From Bacteroidetes bacterium UBA3022 (lineage in GTDB: Bacteria; Bacteroidota; Bacteroidia; Chitinophagales; BACL12), in the NCBI GenBank assembly GCA_002346225.1, contig DDYY01000068.1:1-64000 (forward strand): DNA of 64,000 bases. Reading direction: 5' to 3'. The notes beneath the pieces are model-generated. The model made no database searches, had not been told where the DNA came from, and worked only from the letters and a program-made list of their open reading frames with translations. A program made the translations under genes and the position numbers. Shown here one piece after another: positions 54,158 to 63,857 of this stretch; the stretch's first letter is position 1; each line of letters opens with the position of its first letter.

Positions 54158-57100
54158 ATGCCATTGCCAACAGCTGTATCAAAATCACTCCGTCTGCTCC
54201 GACGATTTGCGTTCTGGACGGTAACAGTGACGATTGGATGCCTGCTGCTTGCTTTCCTGTTCTTGCAAATCCCTGCTGTTCAGCAATACATTCGCACAGC
54301 CTCCGTGGATTACCTGGAAGAAAAGCTCCAGACCACCGTTGAACTGGATGATATTGATATCAATCTTTACCGGCATATTGTACTGAAAGGCCTGTATATC
54401 GAAGACCGGGAGGGGGCTACATTGTTGTACGCAGGACATGCCGCCATCAGAATACGTTCCATCGACCCCTTGCACAAGACTGTTCGGCTCCGAGGTCTGG
54501 AGCTGGGAGACGCCCGTGCCAATATATACAGACATCCCGGCGACAGCAGTTTCAACTATTCCTTCTTTTTGGAAGCCTTTGCCTCCAATAAGGAAAAGGA
54601 CACTGTGAAAACCAAAAGCAATATTGAACTGGTACTAAAGAAAATTCATCTCGAACGCACCGCCTTCAATTATGCCGATAGCCTTCAGCTGCAGGGATAT
54701 CAGGGTGCACTTAACGAATTGACCGTCACTTTCAATAAATTCAGCATTCGAGATCAAATCCTTTCGATCAATATACTGAGCGGAGATGCCTGTCAATTCA
54801 GTTTAACACGGCTGCCAGGTGCTTCCACAGAGCCGCCCTCCGAGCCGCCGGGAAAAGAACTGGTGCACATCGCTCCGGGTAACTGGATAATTGAAGCCAA
54901 CCAGGTAAAACTGGAAAACAGCTATTTTGGCTATGAAAACCAGCAATACACCAGAAAATCAAATATTATTGATTTCAACCATTTGGCATTAAGTGAGCTG
55001 AATATTGATTTAGAAGAAATCACCTACATCGGCGATACGGTCCAGGGCTATATCAATTCCATACAAACCAAAGAGCAATCGGGCTTTGAACTCAGCCAGC
55101 TTAAAACAGGTTTCTTTTTCTCGTCCACCCAACTCGATCTCAACGGCCTACAGATAACCACACCTGCGTCGTTTATTGGCAATAGCATATCGCTGCGCTA
55201 TACTACCTTGAATGATTTCAACAGGTTGTTTACCGATATATTCTGGAAGGCACGCTTTAACGGAACAGAAGTAAATACCGATGATCTTGCCTATTTTTCA
55301 TCAGCAATGGCAGCATACCATAGTGCCATCAATCTGACAGGACTGGTTACAGGTACCTTGGCGAACCTGCAGTTGCAAGACTGTAAAATTGCTCTGGATG
55401 ATGCCGCCTTCCTGACCACCGACGGACAGCTTACCGGCTTGCCGTCTATAGATGATTTCGCAGTTCATGTAGACATCCATCCGCTGGTAGCTGATATGCC
55501 GGGACTGGACGCCTTACTGGGCAAAGGCTTGCTTCCCAAGGAATTAATCGAATTGGGGTCCGTTAATTTCAAAGGGAATTTACAGGGTACGTTAAACAAT
55601 ATTCAGATCAATGGAACTACCTATTCCACTATTGGTGATGTGATAGCGGACATCAGAGTCAAAAATGACCGGGAAAATGGACTGCAATATTCAGGTACTT
55701 TCTCTACCAATGCATTTAATGTCGGAAGGCTGGCCGGAATGGAAAACGTTTTAGGCGATGTGAGCATGCTGGCTACGGTTAAAGGAAGTAATCTAAACGG
55801 TAAGAACATTGTGCTGTTTTCGTCTCAAATCAGCAGTATCTATTATAATGGGTACACCTTCCAGCAAATAAATGCTTCGGGAGAGCTGACCGATAAAGGT
55901 TTCAATGGCCGGCTGAACATGAACGATCCGAACGGAAGCATAGATTTTGATGGCTCTATCGCCAACCTCGATAGCATACCAATCATGAATTTTGCTGCTA
56001 CATGGACAGATGCTGATTTGTATGCCATGAAACTTTACAGTACACCGCTAATAGTAACCGGGACTACTACCATCGATATCGTTGGAACGGACATCAATTC
56101 ATTTTTAGGAGATGCGCTCATTACCGATGCCATTATTCAATCTGGCGGGCAAGTACTGGAAATGGATCGGATAGAAGTACATTCATCGCAGGAGGAAGGT
56201 ATCCGGACAACAAGCTTACTGAGCGATAATCTCAATATTGATATTGAAGGCAACTACTCGGTAGACCAGCTTCCCCTGCAGGTGGAAGCAATGGTGAAAT
56301 ATTACGTAAAAGGCGTTCAACCGCAGAACGACTCTTTACCCGACCAGGATTTTACTTTTCAGATAGATGGCAATGAGCTGGAGAAAATCACCTCTATTTT
56401 TTATCCTGACATCCGGAAACTTACCTCCCTGAAAATGCAGGGCGACTTCAACAGCGCCTCCAAAACCATGCGCGCAAGAGTGCTATTAACGCAACTGGAT
56501 TACTTAGGTTACCGGACAGCTTCGCTGGCGGCTGAAATGGCCAATGAAGAAAATAATCAGCTCAGCTATTTCGTCAGGGCAACTCCCATCTTTATCAATG
56601 ATCAGGTTGAACTGCCTATCACATCCCTTGAAGGTTATCTGCTTACAGATAGTATTTTTTTAAATCTAAAAATGGGCCGCGATACCGACCCTGAACGTTT
56701 GAACCTCCACAGTGGAATAAGTATAGAAGACAGCTTACTTCGCCTGCGCATACTACCCTCGGAAATTTTTGTCAATGCATCGAAGTGGGAAATTCAACCG
56801 AACAACTCCTTGACGTATGATTTCAAGAATTTTATTGCTGAAGACTTTACGCTCACCAATGGAGAAAGAATACTGAGCGTGAGCAGTATCAACAAACCGG
56901 GGTCGGGTCCTATACTGAAGGTATTTATAGACAATATCCTGCTCAACGACCTGACTACACTAGCTCAATACGACGATTATGAAATCGGCGGGGATATCGA
57001 TGCCAACATCACCATTTCAGATCCTTTTGATTCCATTAGCATACTCGGATTTATCAATATCAATCAGTTGGCTATTGATGAACAACTCATTGGTAATATC

Positions 57101-58879
57101 AATCTCACAGCCACCAAGCTATTCGATAACCCAAGGTATAACTTCAACATGCTGTTAAAAGGAAATAACAGCATGCGCGCATATGGATATTACTATTCGG
57201 GAGATGTAGATTCCATCAATTTCAAAGCCGAAATCTCAAAAGTACCATTCCTGGTGGTAGAGCCTTTTACAACGGGGCTCATTTCTGACGTTAGCGGTGA
57301 TGCCTACGGAGAGGTGCGTGTGCAAGGGCCATTGGATAATCTCAGCACCACCGGGTACTTAGAAATGCGCAAAGGCGGCTTTACTTTCGATTACCTGGGA
57401 ACTGCCATGACTTTCGATTTCCAAAAGGTAGAATTGTTCCCGGACAGAATTTATCTTACCCCTAATAAAATCTTCGATCCTGATATGAATGAAGGCTGGA
57501 TTCAGGGTAATATCCAGCATCAATCCTACAATCAATTCTATTTCGACAGTCTGAGTTTTAATTCAGAAAATTTCATCCTCATGGATGCCACCCAAAATGA
57601 AAACCCGGACTTCTTCGGTTTTGTGGCAGGTAAGGTAAACGCTCTTATTGACGGCCATCTGGAAGATTTGAATATCACCGTTTCGGCCAGTCCCAATAGA
57701 AATCCCGGGCGCGAAAACATAGTATACATACCAGCATACGGCTCCGGTAATGTGAGTCGCCACAACTTCATTCAGTTTGTAGACCGATCGGCAACAGATT
57801 CACTACAGCCACCTAAGGAAGAGAAAAACGTAAGTGTGGTGACTGTCAACACCTATGTTTCTGTAACGCCCGATGTGGAGGTTAGAATCCCACTCAGCAG
57901 CGATGGAAGTGACGACTTGAAAGGCAGCGGCTTTGGAGACCTATTCATCAATGTCAATACACTGGGAAAAGTTGAAATAAGCGGTATCCTGAAAATTGCC
58001 AGTGGTAGCTACGACTTCTCATTCGAAGGTCTTTCCACCAAGCGTTTTGATGTTAAGGAGGGAGGAACCATCATATTCAACCAGGACCCCTACCAGGCGC
58101 AACTAAACCTGACGGCTGTTTATCAGGCTGATAAGGTCCAGAAGCTGGGACTCATTAGCGATCTGGCCCTTTCCGATCAGGAAATTCAGGAAGCGCGTAA
58201 AACAACCCCTGTAGATGTGTACATTAACATTGGCGGCACACTGGAAGCACCGGATATCAGCTTTGATATTGTACTGCCGGAAGAAAGAGGTGGTGGCCTA
58301 TCAGAATTTGAGCAGCGACTCAATGAAATCAGGGCAGATCAGAATGAGTTGAATAAACAGGTATTCGGTCTGTTGATGCTGAACCAGTTTCTGCCTAAAG
58401 ACCTGAATGCAGGAGCTGCACTTGGTTCCGGAGTCAACTCTTCCATAAGTGATTTTATCACCAATCAGCTTTCGGGATATTTCTCTGACTGGATTGCTGA
58501 AATAATACCCAATGCCGAAATTGATATCGGATATCAAAAAATCGGATCGGGCGATATCAATTTGTCAGAATCGGATCAAACACAGTTCGATCTTGCATTA
58601 AAACAAAAATTATTTGATGATGCGTTAACCATCAAAGTAGGTGGTACTTACAGCTACGAAACAACCGGTAATAACCCGAATAATAATCTCGCCGGCGACT
58701 TCGAGGTGGAGTACAAAATAACGCCCGATGGGCGGATTAGAGTGAAGGCGTTCAGGCGCTCTGACTTTGATGCTGTTGCCTCTAAAAATGATACCCGAAC
58801 AGGCCTGGGACTCTTTTATACCAAGGACTTCGACTCTTTCAGGGAGCTATTTGGCAATCGGAAAAAAGAGGATAACTAG
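54158..58879 (+). CDS. tamB: TamB-like translocation and assembly module protein
   Basis: 1573 residues from the ATG at 54158; an in-frame TTG at 54116 overlaps the promoter region and was rejected. An N-terminal membrane anchor (AFWTVTVTIGCLLLAFLFLQ) precedes a very long series of beta strands, as in the hydrophobic groove of AsmA/TamB-type bridge proteins, and the last 400 residues are the conserved TamB domain (IKISGILKIASG-like VEISGILKIASGSYDFSFEG and FGLLMLNQFLPKD). It spans the periplasm from the inner membrane and is thought to move lipids, or aid assembly of outer membrane proteins. Location beside tsaD is common in Bacteroidota. Confidence 0.9.
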   Translation: MPLPTAVSKSLRLLRRFAFWTVTVTIGCLLLAFLFLQIPAVQQYIRTASVDYLEEKLQTTVELDDIDINLYRHIVLKGLYIEDREGATLLYAGHAAIRIRSIDPLHKTVRLRGLELGDARANIYRHPGDSSFNYSFFLEAFASNKEKDTVKTKSNIELVLKKIHLERTAFNYADSLQLQGYQGALNELTVTFNKFSIRDQILSINILSGDACQFSLTRLPGASTEPPSEPPGKELVHIAPGNWIIEANQVKLENSYFGYENQQYTRKSNIIDFNHLALSELNIDLEEITYIGDTVQGYINSIQTKEQSGFELSQLKTGFFFSSTQLDLNGLQITTPASFIGNSISLRYTTLNDFNRLFTDIFWKARFNGTEVNTDDLAYFSSAMAAYHSAINLTGLVTGTLANLQLQDCKIALDDAAFLTTDGQLTGLPSIDDFAVHVDIHPLVADMPGLDALLGKGLLPKELIELGSVNFKGNLQGTLNNIQINGTTYSTIGDVIADIRVKNDRENGLQYSGTFSTNAFNVGRLAGMENVLGDVSMLATVKGSNLNGKNIVLFSSQISSIYYNGYTFQQINASGELTDKGFNGRLNMNDPNGSIDFDGSIANLDSIPIMNFAATWTDADLYAMKLYSTPLIVTGTTTIDIVGTDINSFLGDALITDAIIQSGGQVLEMDRIEVHSSQEEGIRTTSLLSDNLNIDIEGNYSVDQLPLQVEAMVKYYVKGVQPQNDSLPDQDFTFQIDGNELEKITSIFYPDIRKLTSLKMQGDFNSASKTMRARVLLTQLDYLGYRTASLAAEMANEENNQLSYFVRATPIFINDQVELPITSLEGYLLTDSIFLNLKMGRDTDPERLNLHSGISIEDSLLRLRILPSEIFVNASKWEIQPNNSLTYDFKNFIAEDFTLTNGERILSVSSINKPGSGPILKVFIDNILLNDLTTLAQYDDYEIGGDIDANITISDPFDSISILGFININQLAIDEQLIGNINLTATKLFDNPRYNFNMLLKGNNSMRAYGYYYSGDVDSINFKAEISKVPFLVVEPFTTGLISDVSGDAYGEVRVQGPLDNLSTTGYLEMRKGGFTFDYLGTAMTFDFQKVELFPDRIYLTPNKIFDPDMNEGWIQGNIQHQSYNQFYFDSLSFNSENFILMDATQNENPDFFGFVAGKVNALIDGHLEDLNITVSASPNRNPGRENIVYIPAYGSGNVSRHNFIQFVDRSATDSLQPPKEEKNVSVVTVNTYVSVTPDVEVRIPLSSDGSDDLKGSGFGDLFINVNTLGKVEISGILKIASGSYDFSFEGLSTKRFDVKEGGTIIFNQDPYQAQLNLTAVYQADKVQKLGLISDLALSDQEIQEARKTTPVDVYINIGGTLEAPDISFDIVLPEERGGGLSEFEQRLNEIRADQNELNKQVFGLLMLNQFLPKDLNAGAALGSGVNSSISDFITNQLSGYFSDWIAEIIPNAEIDIGYQKIGSGDINLSESDQTQFDLALKQKLFDDALTIKVGGTYSYETTGNNPNNNLAGDFEVEYKITPDGRIRVKAFRRSDFDAVASKNDTRTGLGLFYTKDFDSFRELFGNRKKEDN

Positions 58880-58881
58880 AC

Positions 58882-60354
58882 TCACCCGACAGCCCTTAAA
58901 GCTGAAAGTTTGGTATCCAGCCAGTTATCGAATCTTTGCAGTTCATGCCCGGCAGGATCCCAGAAATAATCACCTGCCCCACTTCTTAAATGCATCACGT
59001 GCTCCGGTAACATCTCTACTGTTTTTCTCCAACTGTATCCTGTTTTAATATATGTTTTAAATATTTGATGGATCAGTTTTGCCCTGGCAATATTCTCAGT
59101 TCTAAGGTCGCTTAAAAGCTTTCTGAAAGTTTCAATTCTGTAATCCAGCCAGTCATCATGGTTCATTTCCACGATACACATCATTTCCAGGATTTTAATC
59201 CCCAGCCGCCAACCTGATTTATCCGAGAACAATTCCGTTTGTTGCTGCAGCAATGCCAGAGCTTCATCGTATTTACCTTCTGAAAAACACAGATTGGCCT
59301 GAAAGAACCCCCATTTAGATTGCATGAATTTGTTGTTCCGCATACTCTTTATCTGCAGCAATTCCTTCAAAATTTGATTGGCAGTATCGAGATGTCCCTG
59401 GTAATATTGCGCCAGGAAAAAAATGTCCTTTGCATTGGCATAGTTGGGGCTACCCAGCTTAAAGTAGCTGGCGCTCTGTGTAGCAAAAGTAGCAGCATCC
59501 TCTAATCGGTTCAAATACAAGGAAACCATTGCCAACTGCATATTGGCACCTCCCATGTTATCGAGCGAATACACAACCGGACTTTCTTCTATCAATTGCA
59601 CGAAAGACAAACCGTGCCGGTAGGCCTCTTCATAATTTTTCCGAAGGTGATTGTAATAGATTTCACTCCTGAGGTACCAGAAACGGATTTCAATGGATTT
59701 ACTTGTCTCACTCAACTTGCGCAGCTGTCGATTGGCGGCGGCAGCCTTTTTGAGGTAAACATTCTCCTTGTTGGATTGGAAAAGGTTGGGAATTGTAAGT
59801 TGCCTCAGATAATCCTGTGCTTTGAATTTAAACTTGATGGTATCAAATTGCTCCATGCTTTCTGCGGCAAGGCGTGCGTACGTTTTGAAACCCTCGCGAA
59901 TAGCTACTTTCTGTATAAGCTGTTCGTTTACAATGATCAATTCATTCGTCAATTCATAAGACTCCGCCAGCTTCTTAGCTTTTTGAAGGCAATCGATGGC
60001 CATTTCTGTTGCACCTCGAGCTATTAAAATTTCGGATTCGGCGATTAAAAGACGGCATTCAAAGCGGGCCTTAAAAACCGGCGTTTTAAATTTTGTTCGG
60101 CGGTGTTCCCAGACTACGAGGCGGACAAGATCATCCCGCAAGCGCTTTTTTAGCATGGAAAAAGAGGTGTCAGAGGGCTTTTTATTAAAAAAAAGTCCCG
60201 CTTCATGGTCACTTATACCCGGTTTGTCAAGGATAAGTAAAAATAATTTGAAGCGCATACTGCTCTGAGAACTCGACTTTAAGCTGTAGAATTTTTTGAT
60301 GGTCTTTACCTCACTGGCAGAGAAAGTACTGATTAGCTGTGTAAGTTTTTCCAT
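58882..60354 (-). CDS. TPR-like helical repeat protein
   Basis: 490 residues, no signal peptide and no membrane helix. Residues 1-75 are a compact helical segment (SASEVKTIKKFYSLKSSS, LLILDKPGISDHEAGLFFNK, SMLKKRLRDDLVRLV) that could be a winged-helix-like domain; the remainder consists of helical pairs of TPR type (GATEMAIDCLQKAKKLAESY, LNRLEDAATFATQSASYFK, EGKYDEALALLQQQTELF). Such proteins act as scaffolds or as peptide-responsive regulators; which applies is unknown. It diverges from the 48-residue peptide gene, with 196 bases between the starts, and converges with tamB (2-base gap). Confidence 0.7.
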   Translation of the reverse strand: MEKLTQLISTFSASEVKTIKKFYSLKSSSQSSMRFKLFLLILDKPGISDHEAGLFFNKKPSDTSFSMLKKRLRDDLVRLVVWEHRRTKFKTPVFKARFECRLLIAESEILIARGATEMAIDCLQKAKKLAESYELTNELIIVNEQLIQKVAIREGFKTYARLAAESMEQFDTIKFKFKAQDYLRQLTIPNLFQSNKENVYLKKAAAANRQLRKLSETSKSIEIRFWYLRSEIYYNHLRKNYEEAYRHGLSFVQLIEESPVVYSLDNMGGANMQLAMVSLYLNRLEDAATFATQSASYFKLGSPNYANAKDIFFLAQYYQGHLDTANQILKELLQIKSMRNNKFMQSKWGFFQANLCFSEGKYDEALALLQQQTELFSDKSGWRLGIKILEMMCIVEMNHDDWLDYRIETFRKLLSDLRTENIARAKLIHQIFKTYIKTGYSWRKTVEMLPEHVMHLRSGAGDYFWDPAGHELQRFDNWLDTKLSALRAVG

Positions 60355-60482
60355 ATATGTGTAAGTGGTCCTGACAGTCCCCCGCCATACTTTTACATCA
60401 GATTCATAACACTAAAATGATAATAATTCAAAACAAATTTTGGTGGATGTTTCAAAAAAAAATAAATATTGACAGGAAATTA

Positions 60483-60514
60483 TTTGCACATTTCCACAAT
60501 TGGGTATAGTTTCG
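60483..60514 (+). promoter_or_regulatory. Near-consensus promoter of the small peptide gene
   Basis: TTTG (60483-60486), 20 bases, TAGTTTCG (60507-60514). Only one position of the -7 box departs from consensus and the spacing is ideal. Start of transcription near 60521 gives a 30-base A-rich leader to the ATG at 60551. Confidence 0.7.
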
Positions 60515-60550
60515 TTGTCACTTTTACTAACCATTTGAAAAAATACAATT

Positions 60551-60697
60551 ATGGCTATTCTACTTACAATCCTGATGTCTTTGGGTTTAATTTCTAACTC
60601 AAATGTAAACAATCACACTGCAGCTGACGCAAGAGACAATGTAAATTATGCTGGTGACTATGGTTCTGGCAACTGGGAATGGGACAACTCTAACTGA
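60551..60697 (+). CDS. 48-residue secreted-looking peptide
   Basis: A short gene: residues 1-15 are hydrophobic (MAILLTILMSLGLIS), the rest is polar and rich in Asn, Asp, Gly and aromatics (NYAGDYGSGNWEWDNSN at the C-terminus). This has the form of a signal sequence with a small mature peptide of about 30 residues. The promoter is one of the best in the window, and two small hairpins (60716-60727 and 60734-60752) follow the stop, supporting a separate short transcript. It is divergent from the TPR-like gene. I recognise no family; the peptide could be a signal, a bacteriocin-like product or a structural peptide. Confidence 0.5.
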   Translation: MAILLTILMSLGLISNSNVNNHTAADARDNVNYAGDYGSGNWEWDNSN

Positions 60698-60885
60698 TTC
60701 TCTCCCCAATAAATAGGCAAATCTGCCCTAACGCAGTCTTCCTAAAAGACTGATGTTCATGTGAGATATTACACTAGATTGAACTGACAATCAATTGATT
60801 TTCAGATGGTTATTTCTTTGCTTACACTCAAAAGCAGTGTGAGTCACTCCTGTTTTGTTCCTTGCTCCCCCTTATAGAGTGTATG

Positions 60886-60989
60886 ATCTTAGCATTGCAA
60901 AACAAAAACGGGACATATGCAACTATTTCCAGTTCAATATTCATCTTAGCAATCTTAGCATTGCAAAACAAAAACGGGACATATGCAAC
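60886..60989 (+). repeat. 38-bp direct repeat duplicating the leader of the orphan gene
   Basis: Two identical 38-base copies at 60886-60923 and 60952-60989, offset 66 bases. Each contains AAACGGGACATATGCAAC, that is, the same leader, ATG and second codon. The first copy opens a ten-codon frame (60917-60949, MQLFPVQYSS); the second starts the real gene at 60983. An extra nine-base ATCTTAGCA stands directly before the second copy. The rest of 60698-60885 has no gene that I can support. Confidence 0.85.
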
Positions 60990-61402
60990 ACACATTACAC
61001 ACCAACGAAAGTATACAGGTAGATATGCTTAACCCTCTCAAGTCTACTCTGAAGAACAGCTTCCCTGCAAAAGATGGCTGGAAGCTGTACAACAGGTACA
61101 ACTGGTCATCCAAAGTGTATGACTACGTCCTGCAAAAGGAGGAAAACAACTCCATTTACAGGATTCTAGTAGAAATTAACTTTGGTGACCAGGTGACCGC
61201 CTGTGAAATGGACAAACTGGCTTCCTTAAGTAGCCGCCTAAATACAAGCGATATAGCAGCTATGCGGACAGTTTTGGTTGTTCATGATAAGGTTGAAATT
61301 GAAAAGATACCTGCCGGAATTGAAATCATGGATATCAGCACGCTGTTCAGTAACGGCATTATGAATATCAATTCAGGTATGAATTCCAATATGGTAGCCT
61401 GA
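60983..61402 (+). CDS. Orphan protein of unknown function
   Basis: 139 residues, no signal peptide. The middle alternates strands and helices: YNRYNWSSKVYDYVLQKEE, YRILVEINFGDQVTACEMDK, MRTVLVVHDKVEI and IEIMDISTLF, which suggests a single alpha/beta domain of about 100 residues; the last 25 residues are Asn/Met-rich and probably flexible. I recognise no family. A remote likeness to nuclease-type cores (VEIN after a charged strand) is too weak to call. Its leader is the second copy of the 38-base repeat, so a ten-codon upstream frame precedes it. Confidence 0.6.
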   Translation: MQHTLHTNESIQVDMLNPLKSTLKNSFPAKDGWKLYNRYNWSSKVYDYVLQKEENNSIYRILVEINFGDQVTACEMDKLASLSSRLNTSDIAAMRTVLVVHDKVEIEKIPAGIEIMDISTLFSNGIMNINSGMNSNMVA

Positions 61403-61465
61403 TCGTACCGTTACGAGCAAAATTGTATCACCTATATATAAAGTAGTAAAACCGGATCAACCCGC

Positions 61466-62677
61466 TTACTTCAGAATATCATGACCCATCTTGTCCCGTT
61501 TGGTCATCAGATATTTCTCATTATGCGGGTTCGGCTTCATTTCAATACCAACATTCTGCACTATTTCCAGGCCGTACCCTTTAAGGGCAACGCGTTTCTT
61601 AGGATTATTCGTTATCAATCTAATCTTGGAAACCCCTAAATCACGCAGGATTTGAGCCCCTACTCCATAGTCACGCTGATCCATGCTGAAGCCCAACTCC
61701 AGATTAGCCTCCACCGTATCTCTGCCAGACTCTTGTAATTCATACGCTTTCAGCTTGTTCAGCAAGCCGATGCCCCTGCCCTCCTGTTGCATATAGAGTA
61801 ACACGCCGGTGCCATTTTGATCAATCATTTCCATGGCCGCATGCAATTGCTCACCGCAATCACAACGTAGCGAACCGAGAACATCCCCTGTCGCACAGCT
61901 GGAGTGAACGCGCACCATTACTGGTTCATTCTCTTTCCAGTCGCCCTTTACAAGCGCCATATGGATTTCACCGGTAGTTATCTGCGAATAGGCATGCAGT
62001 TTAAAATCACCATATTTGGTAGGCAGATCCACAACGGATTCCTTTTTGATAAGTGTCTCTTTTTCAAGTCGATATGCCACCAAGTCACGAATGGAGATAA
62101 TCTTTAAGTCAAACCGCTCCGCAACCTTAATCAGGTCAGGAAGCCGCGCCATCGTACCATCCTCATTCATAATCTCCACCAGTACCCCTGCAGGTTCAAA
62201 TCCTGCCAAACGGGCCAGGTCAATGGTTGCTTCGGTATGTCCGGTTCTTCGTAAAACACCACCACGCTTTGCCTTGAGGGGAAATATATGTCCCGGACGT
62301 GCAAAGTCATCGGCCTTCATATTAGGGTCAATCAATGCCTGAATAGTCAAGGAACGATCATTGGCAGAAATTCCCGTAGTGCAACCATGTCCGTTCAAAT
62401 CAATAGAAACGGTGAACTGCGTCTCGTGTAAGGCCGTGTTATTATTGACCATCAAATCAAGACCCAGCTCATCGCAGCGATCTTCCACCAATGGCGCGCA
62501 TATCAAACCCCTTCCATGAGTAGCCATGAAGTTGATAATTTCAGGAGTGACGTTTCGGGCGGCAGTAATGAAGTCTCCCTCATTTTCGCGGTCCTTATCA
62601 TCCACCACAATAATCAGCTTTCCATTTCTGATGTCCTCAATAGCCGATTCAATCGTATTCAGTTCAAAATTTTCCAT
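61466..62677 (-). CDS. ribBA: RibBA, DHBP synthase / GTP cyclohydrolase II
   Basis: 403 residues. Residues 1-205 are 3,4-dihydroxy-2-butanone 4-phosphate synthase ([16 protein letters not shown] near 25, [32 protein letters not shown]); residues 206-403 are GTP cyclohydrolase II with zinc ligands in [18 protein letters not shown], the GTP-binding [15 protein letters not shown] and [12 protein letters not shown]. It supplies both precursors of riboflavin. Its start overlaps the glycosyltransferase gene by 14 bases, leaving no room for an FMN riboswitch leader. Confidence 0.96.
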   Translation of the reverse strand: MENFELNTIESAIEDIRNGKLIIVVDDKDRENEGDFITAARNVTPEIINFMATHGRGLICAPLVEDRCDELGLDLMVNNNTALHETQFTVSIDLNGHGCTTGISANDRSLTIQALIDPNMKADDFARPGHIFPLKAKRGGVLRRTGHTEATIDLARLAGFEPAGVLVEIMNEDGTMARLPDLIKVAERFDLKIISIRDLVAYRLEKETLIKKESVVDLPTKYGDFKLHAYSQITTGEIHMALVKGDWKENEPVMVRVHSSCATGDVLGSLRCDCGEQLHAAMEMIDQNGTGVLLYMQQEGRGIGLLNKLKAYELQESGRDTVEANLELGFSMDQRDYGVGAQILRDLGVSKIRLITNNPKKRVALKGYGLEIVQNVGIEMKPNPHNEKYLMTKRDKMGHDILK

Positions 62678-63857
62678 TTTCCTGGTCTATGTTTCTTACG
62701 GTTGGATTCCAGGCGCTGGTTTTAATCCCCTTCCAGTAGCGCACTAATCCAATTAATAATGCTGCGTTCATGCTATAGAAGTAAGCAATTAAACGCAGTG
62801 CAAAGTTATGCATATTCAAACGCTTCAATCCTGCATCTATGAGCGGAGTTGCAAATCCCGCTAGCTGAAGGAAAAACGCTATCCTGTAAAATAAGTTCTC
62901 CCTCAATAGAAATGCAGTCGCGATAAATGTGAACACAAGCAGAAACGGCCCCATCCATCGTATTACCTTATGGGATAGAAAACTGAAGCCAAGCGGTTTC
63001 CAGGGTGGCCAAAGCAGATGTGCAAAGACATTTAAATTTTGATAGTTTCCTGCCGATATGCGGATTTTTCGCTTGAATTCCTCTGCCAATAGGTTAGATA
63101 CGTCCTCTTTTGCTACTGCACGCAGGTCACAAACGCAATCATAACCCCTCTCCAAAACTGACAGAGAAATATAGAAGTCTTCCATCAAAAAATTGGGCGG
63201 AATAGCTACAAACAGTTCCTTTCTGATGGCATAGCATGCACCAAAGGCCCCCATCATAGTGCCCCATATAATTCCTTCTCTGTATTTAATGATATTCTCG
63301 CGCTGAATGTAGGCCTCTTCCTGAAAGGAGATGCCATCGACCTGCATACCCGTATTTACGATATTGGCACTTACCAATCCCACTTTCTCATGCTGCATGC
63401 AATCCACCAGCCTTCGAATCATATCCGGCTCAAAAAGGATATTGGCATCTGTTGGAATAAATATGCTTCCCTGAGCAAGGGGATAGAGCTGATTCAATAT
63501 GCCTGACTTTCCTGTCCTTCCGCCAAACTCCCGGAATACAATATTGTGCCCTTTATCAATAAATGTCTGAATGATTGAATTGGTAGCATCTGTACTTGCA
63601 TCACTTCCTACGACAAGTTCCAGTCGGTCGGCAGGGTATGCCGATTGAAATATGCTGTTGATTTTGGCTTCCAGCACCTTTTCTTCGTTATATGCTGCCA
63701 TCAGGACACTTACAAAAGGCAGGTCCTCCTCCCGGAGCGCATTCCCGGCAGGCAATGATTTCCCTCTACTCCACCATTGCAATAGCCATGGATACAGGAT
63801 ATAGCTGTGAAAAAGCAGTAATACAGGAATCCAGAACAGTATCTCCCACACCATCAT
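62664..63857 (-). CDS. GT2 membrane glycosyltransferase
   Basis: 397 residues: an N-terminal membrane helix, then the GT2 domain [36 protein letters not shown] (DxS/D), [12 protein letters not shown] (DxD-like DAN), [17 protein letters not shown] (ED acid) and a [14 protein letters not shown] element resembling the QxxRW site, followed by three or four C-terminal helices. It is a processive-type or polymer-forming glycosyltransferase with its active site in the cytoplasm. ATG overlaps the stop of the preceding gene by four bases (ATGA). Confidence 0.88.
   Translation of the reverse strand: MMVWEILFWIPVLLLFHSYILYPWLLQWWSRGKSLPAGNALREEDLPFVSVLMAAYNEEKVLEAKINSIFQSAYPADRLELVVGSDASTDATNSIIQTFIDKGHNIVFREFGGRTGKSGILNQLYPLAQGSIFIPTDANILFEPDMIRRLVDCMQHEKVGLVSANIVNTGMQVDGISFQEEAYIQRENIIKYREGIIWGTMMGAFGACYAIRKELFVAIPPNFLMEDFYISLSVLERGYDCVCDLRAVAKEDVSNLLAEEFKRKIRISAGNYQNLNVFAHLLWPPWKPLGFSFLSHKVIRWMGPFLLVFTFIATAFLLRENLFYRIAFFLQLAGFATPLIDAGLKRLNMHNFALRLIAYFYSMNAALLIGLVRYWKGIKTSAWNPTVRNIDQENGKF

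Noticed and set aside
60779..60794. TTGA...TCAA as a third FNR box
   Set aside because: The half-sites are eight bases apart instead of six, and no promoter follows at a suitable distance.
62664..62760. FMN riboswitch before ribBA
   Set aside because: The ribBA start overlaps the upstream glycosyltransferase gene by 14 bases, and no RFN-type sequence is visible.
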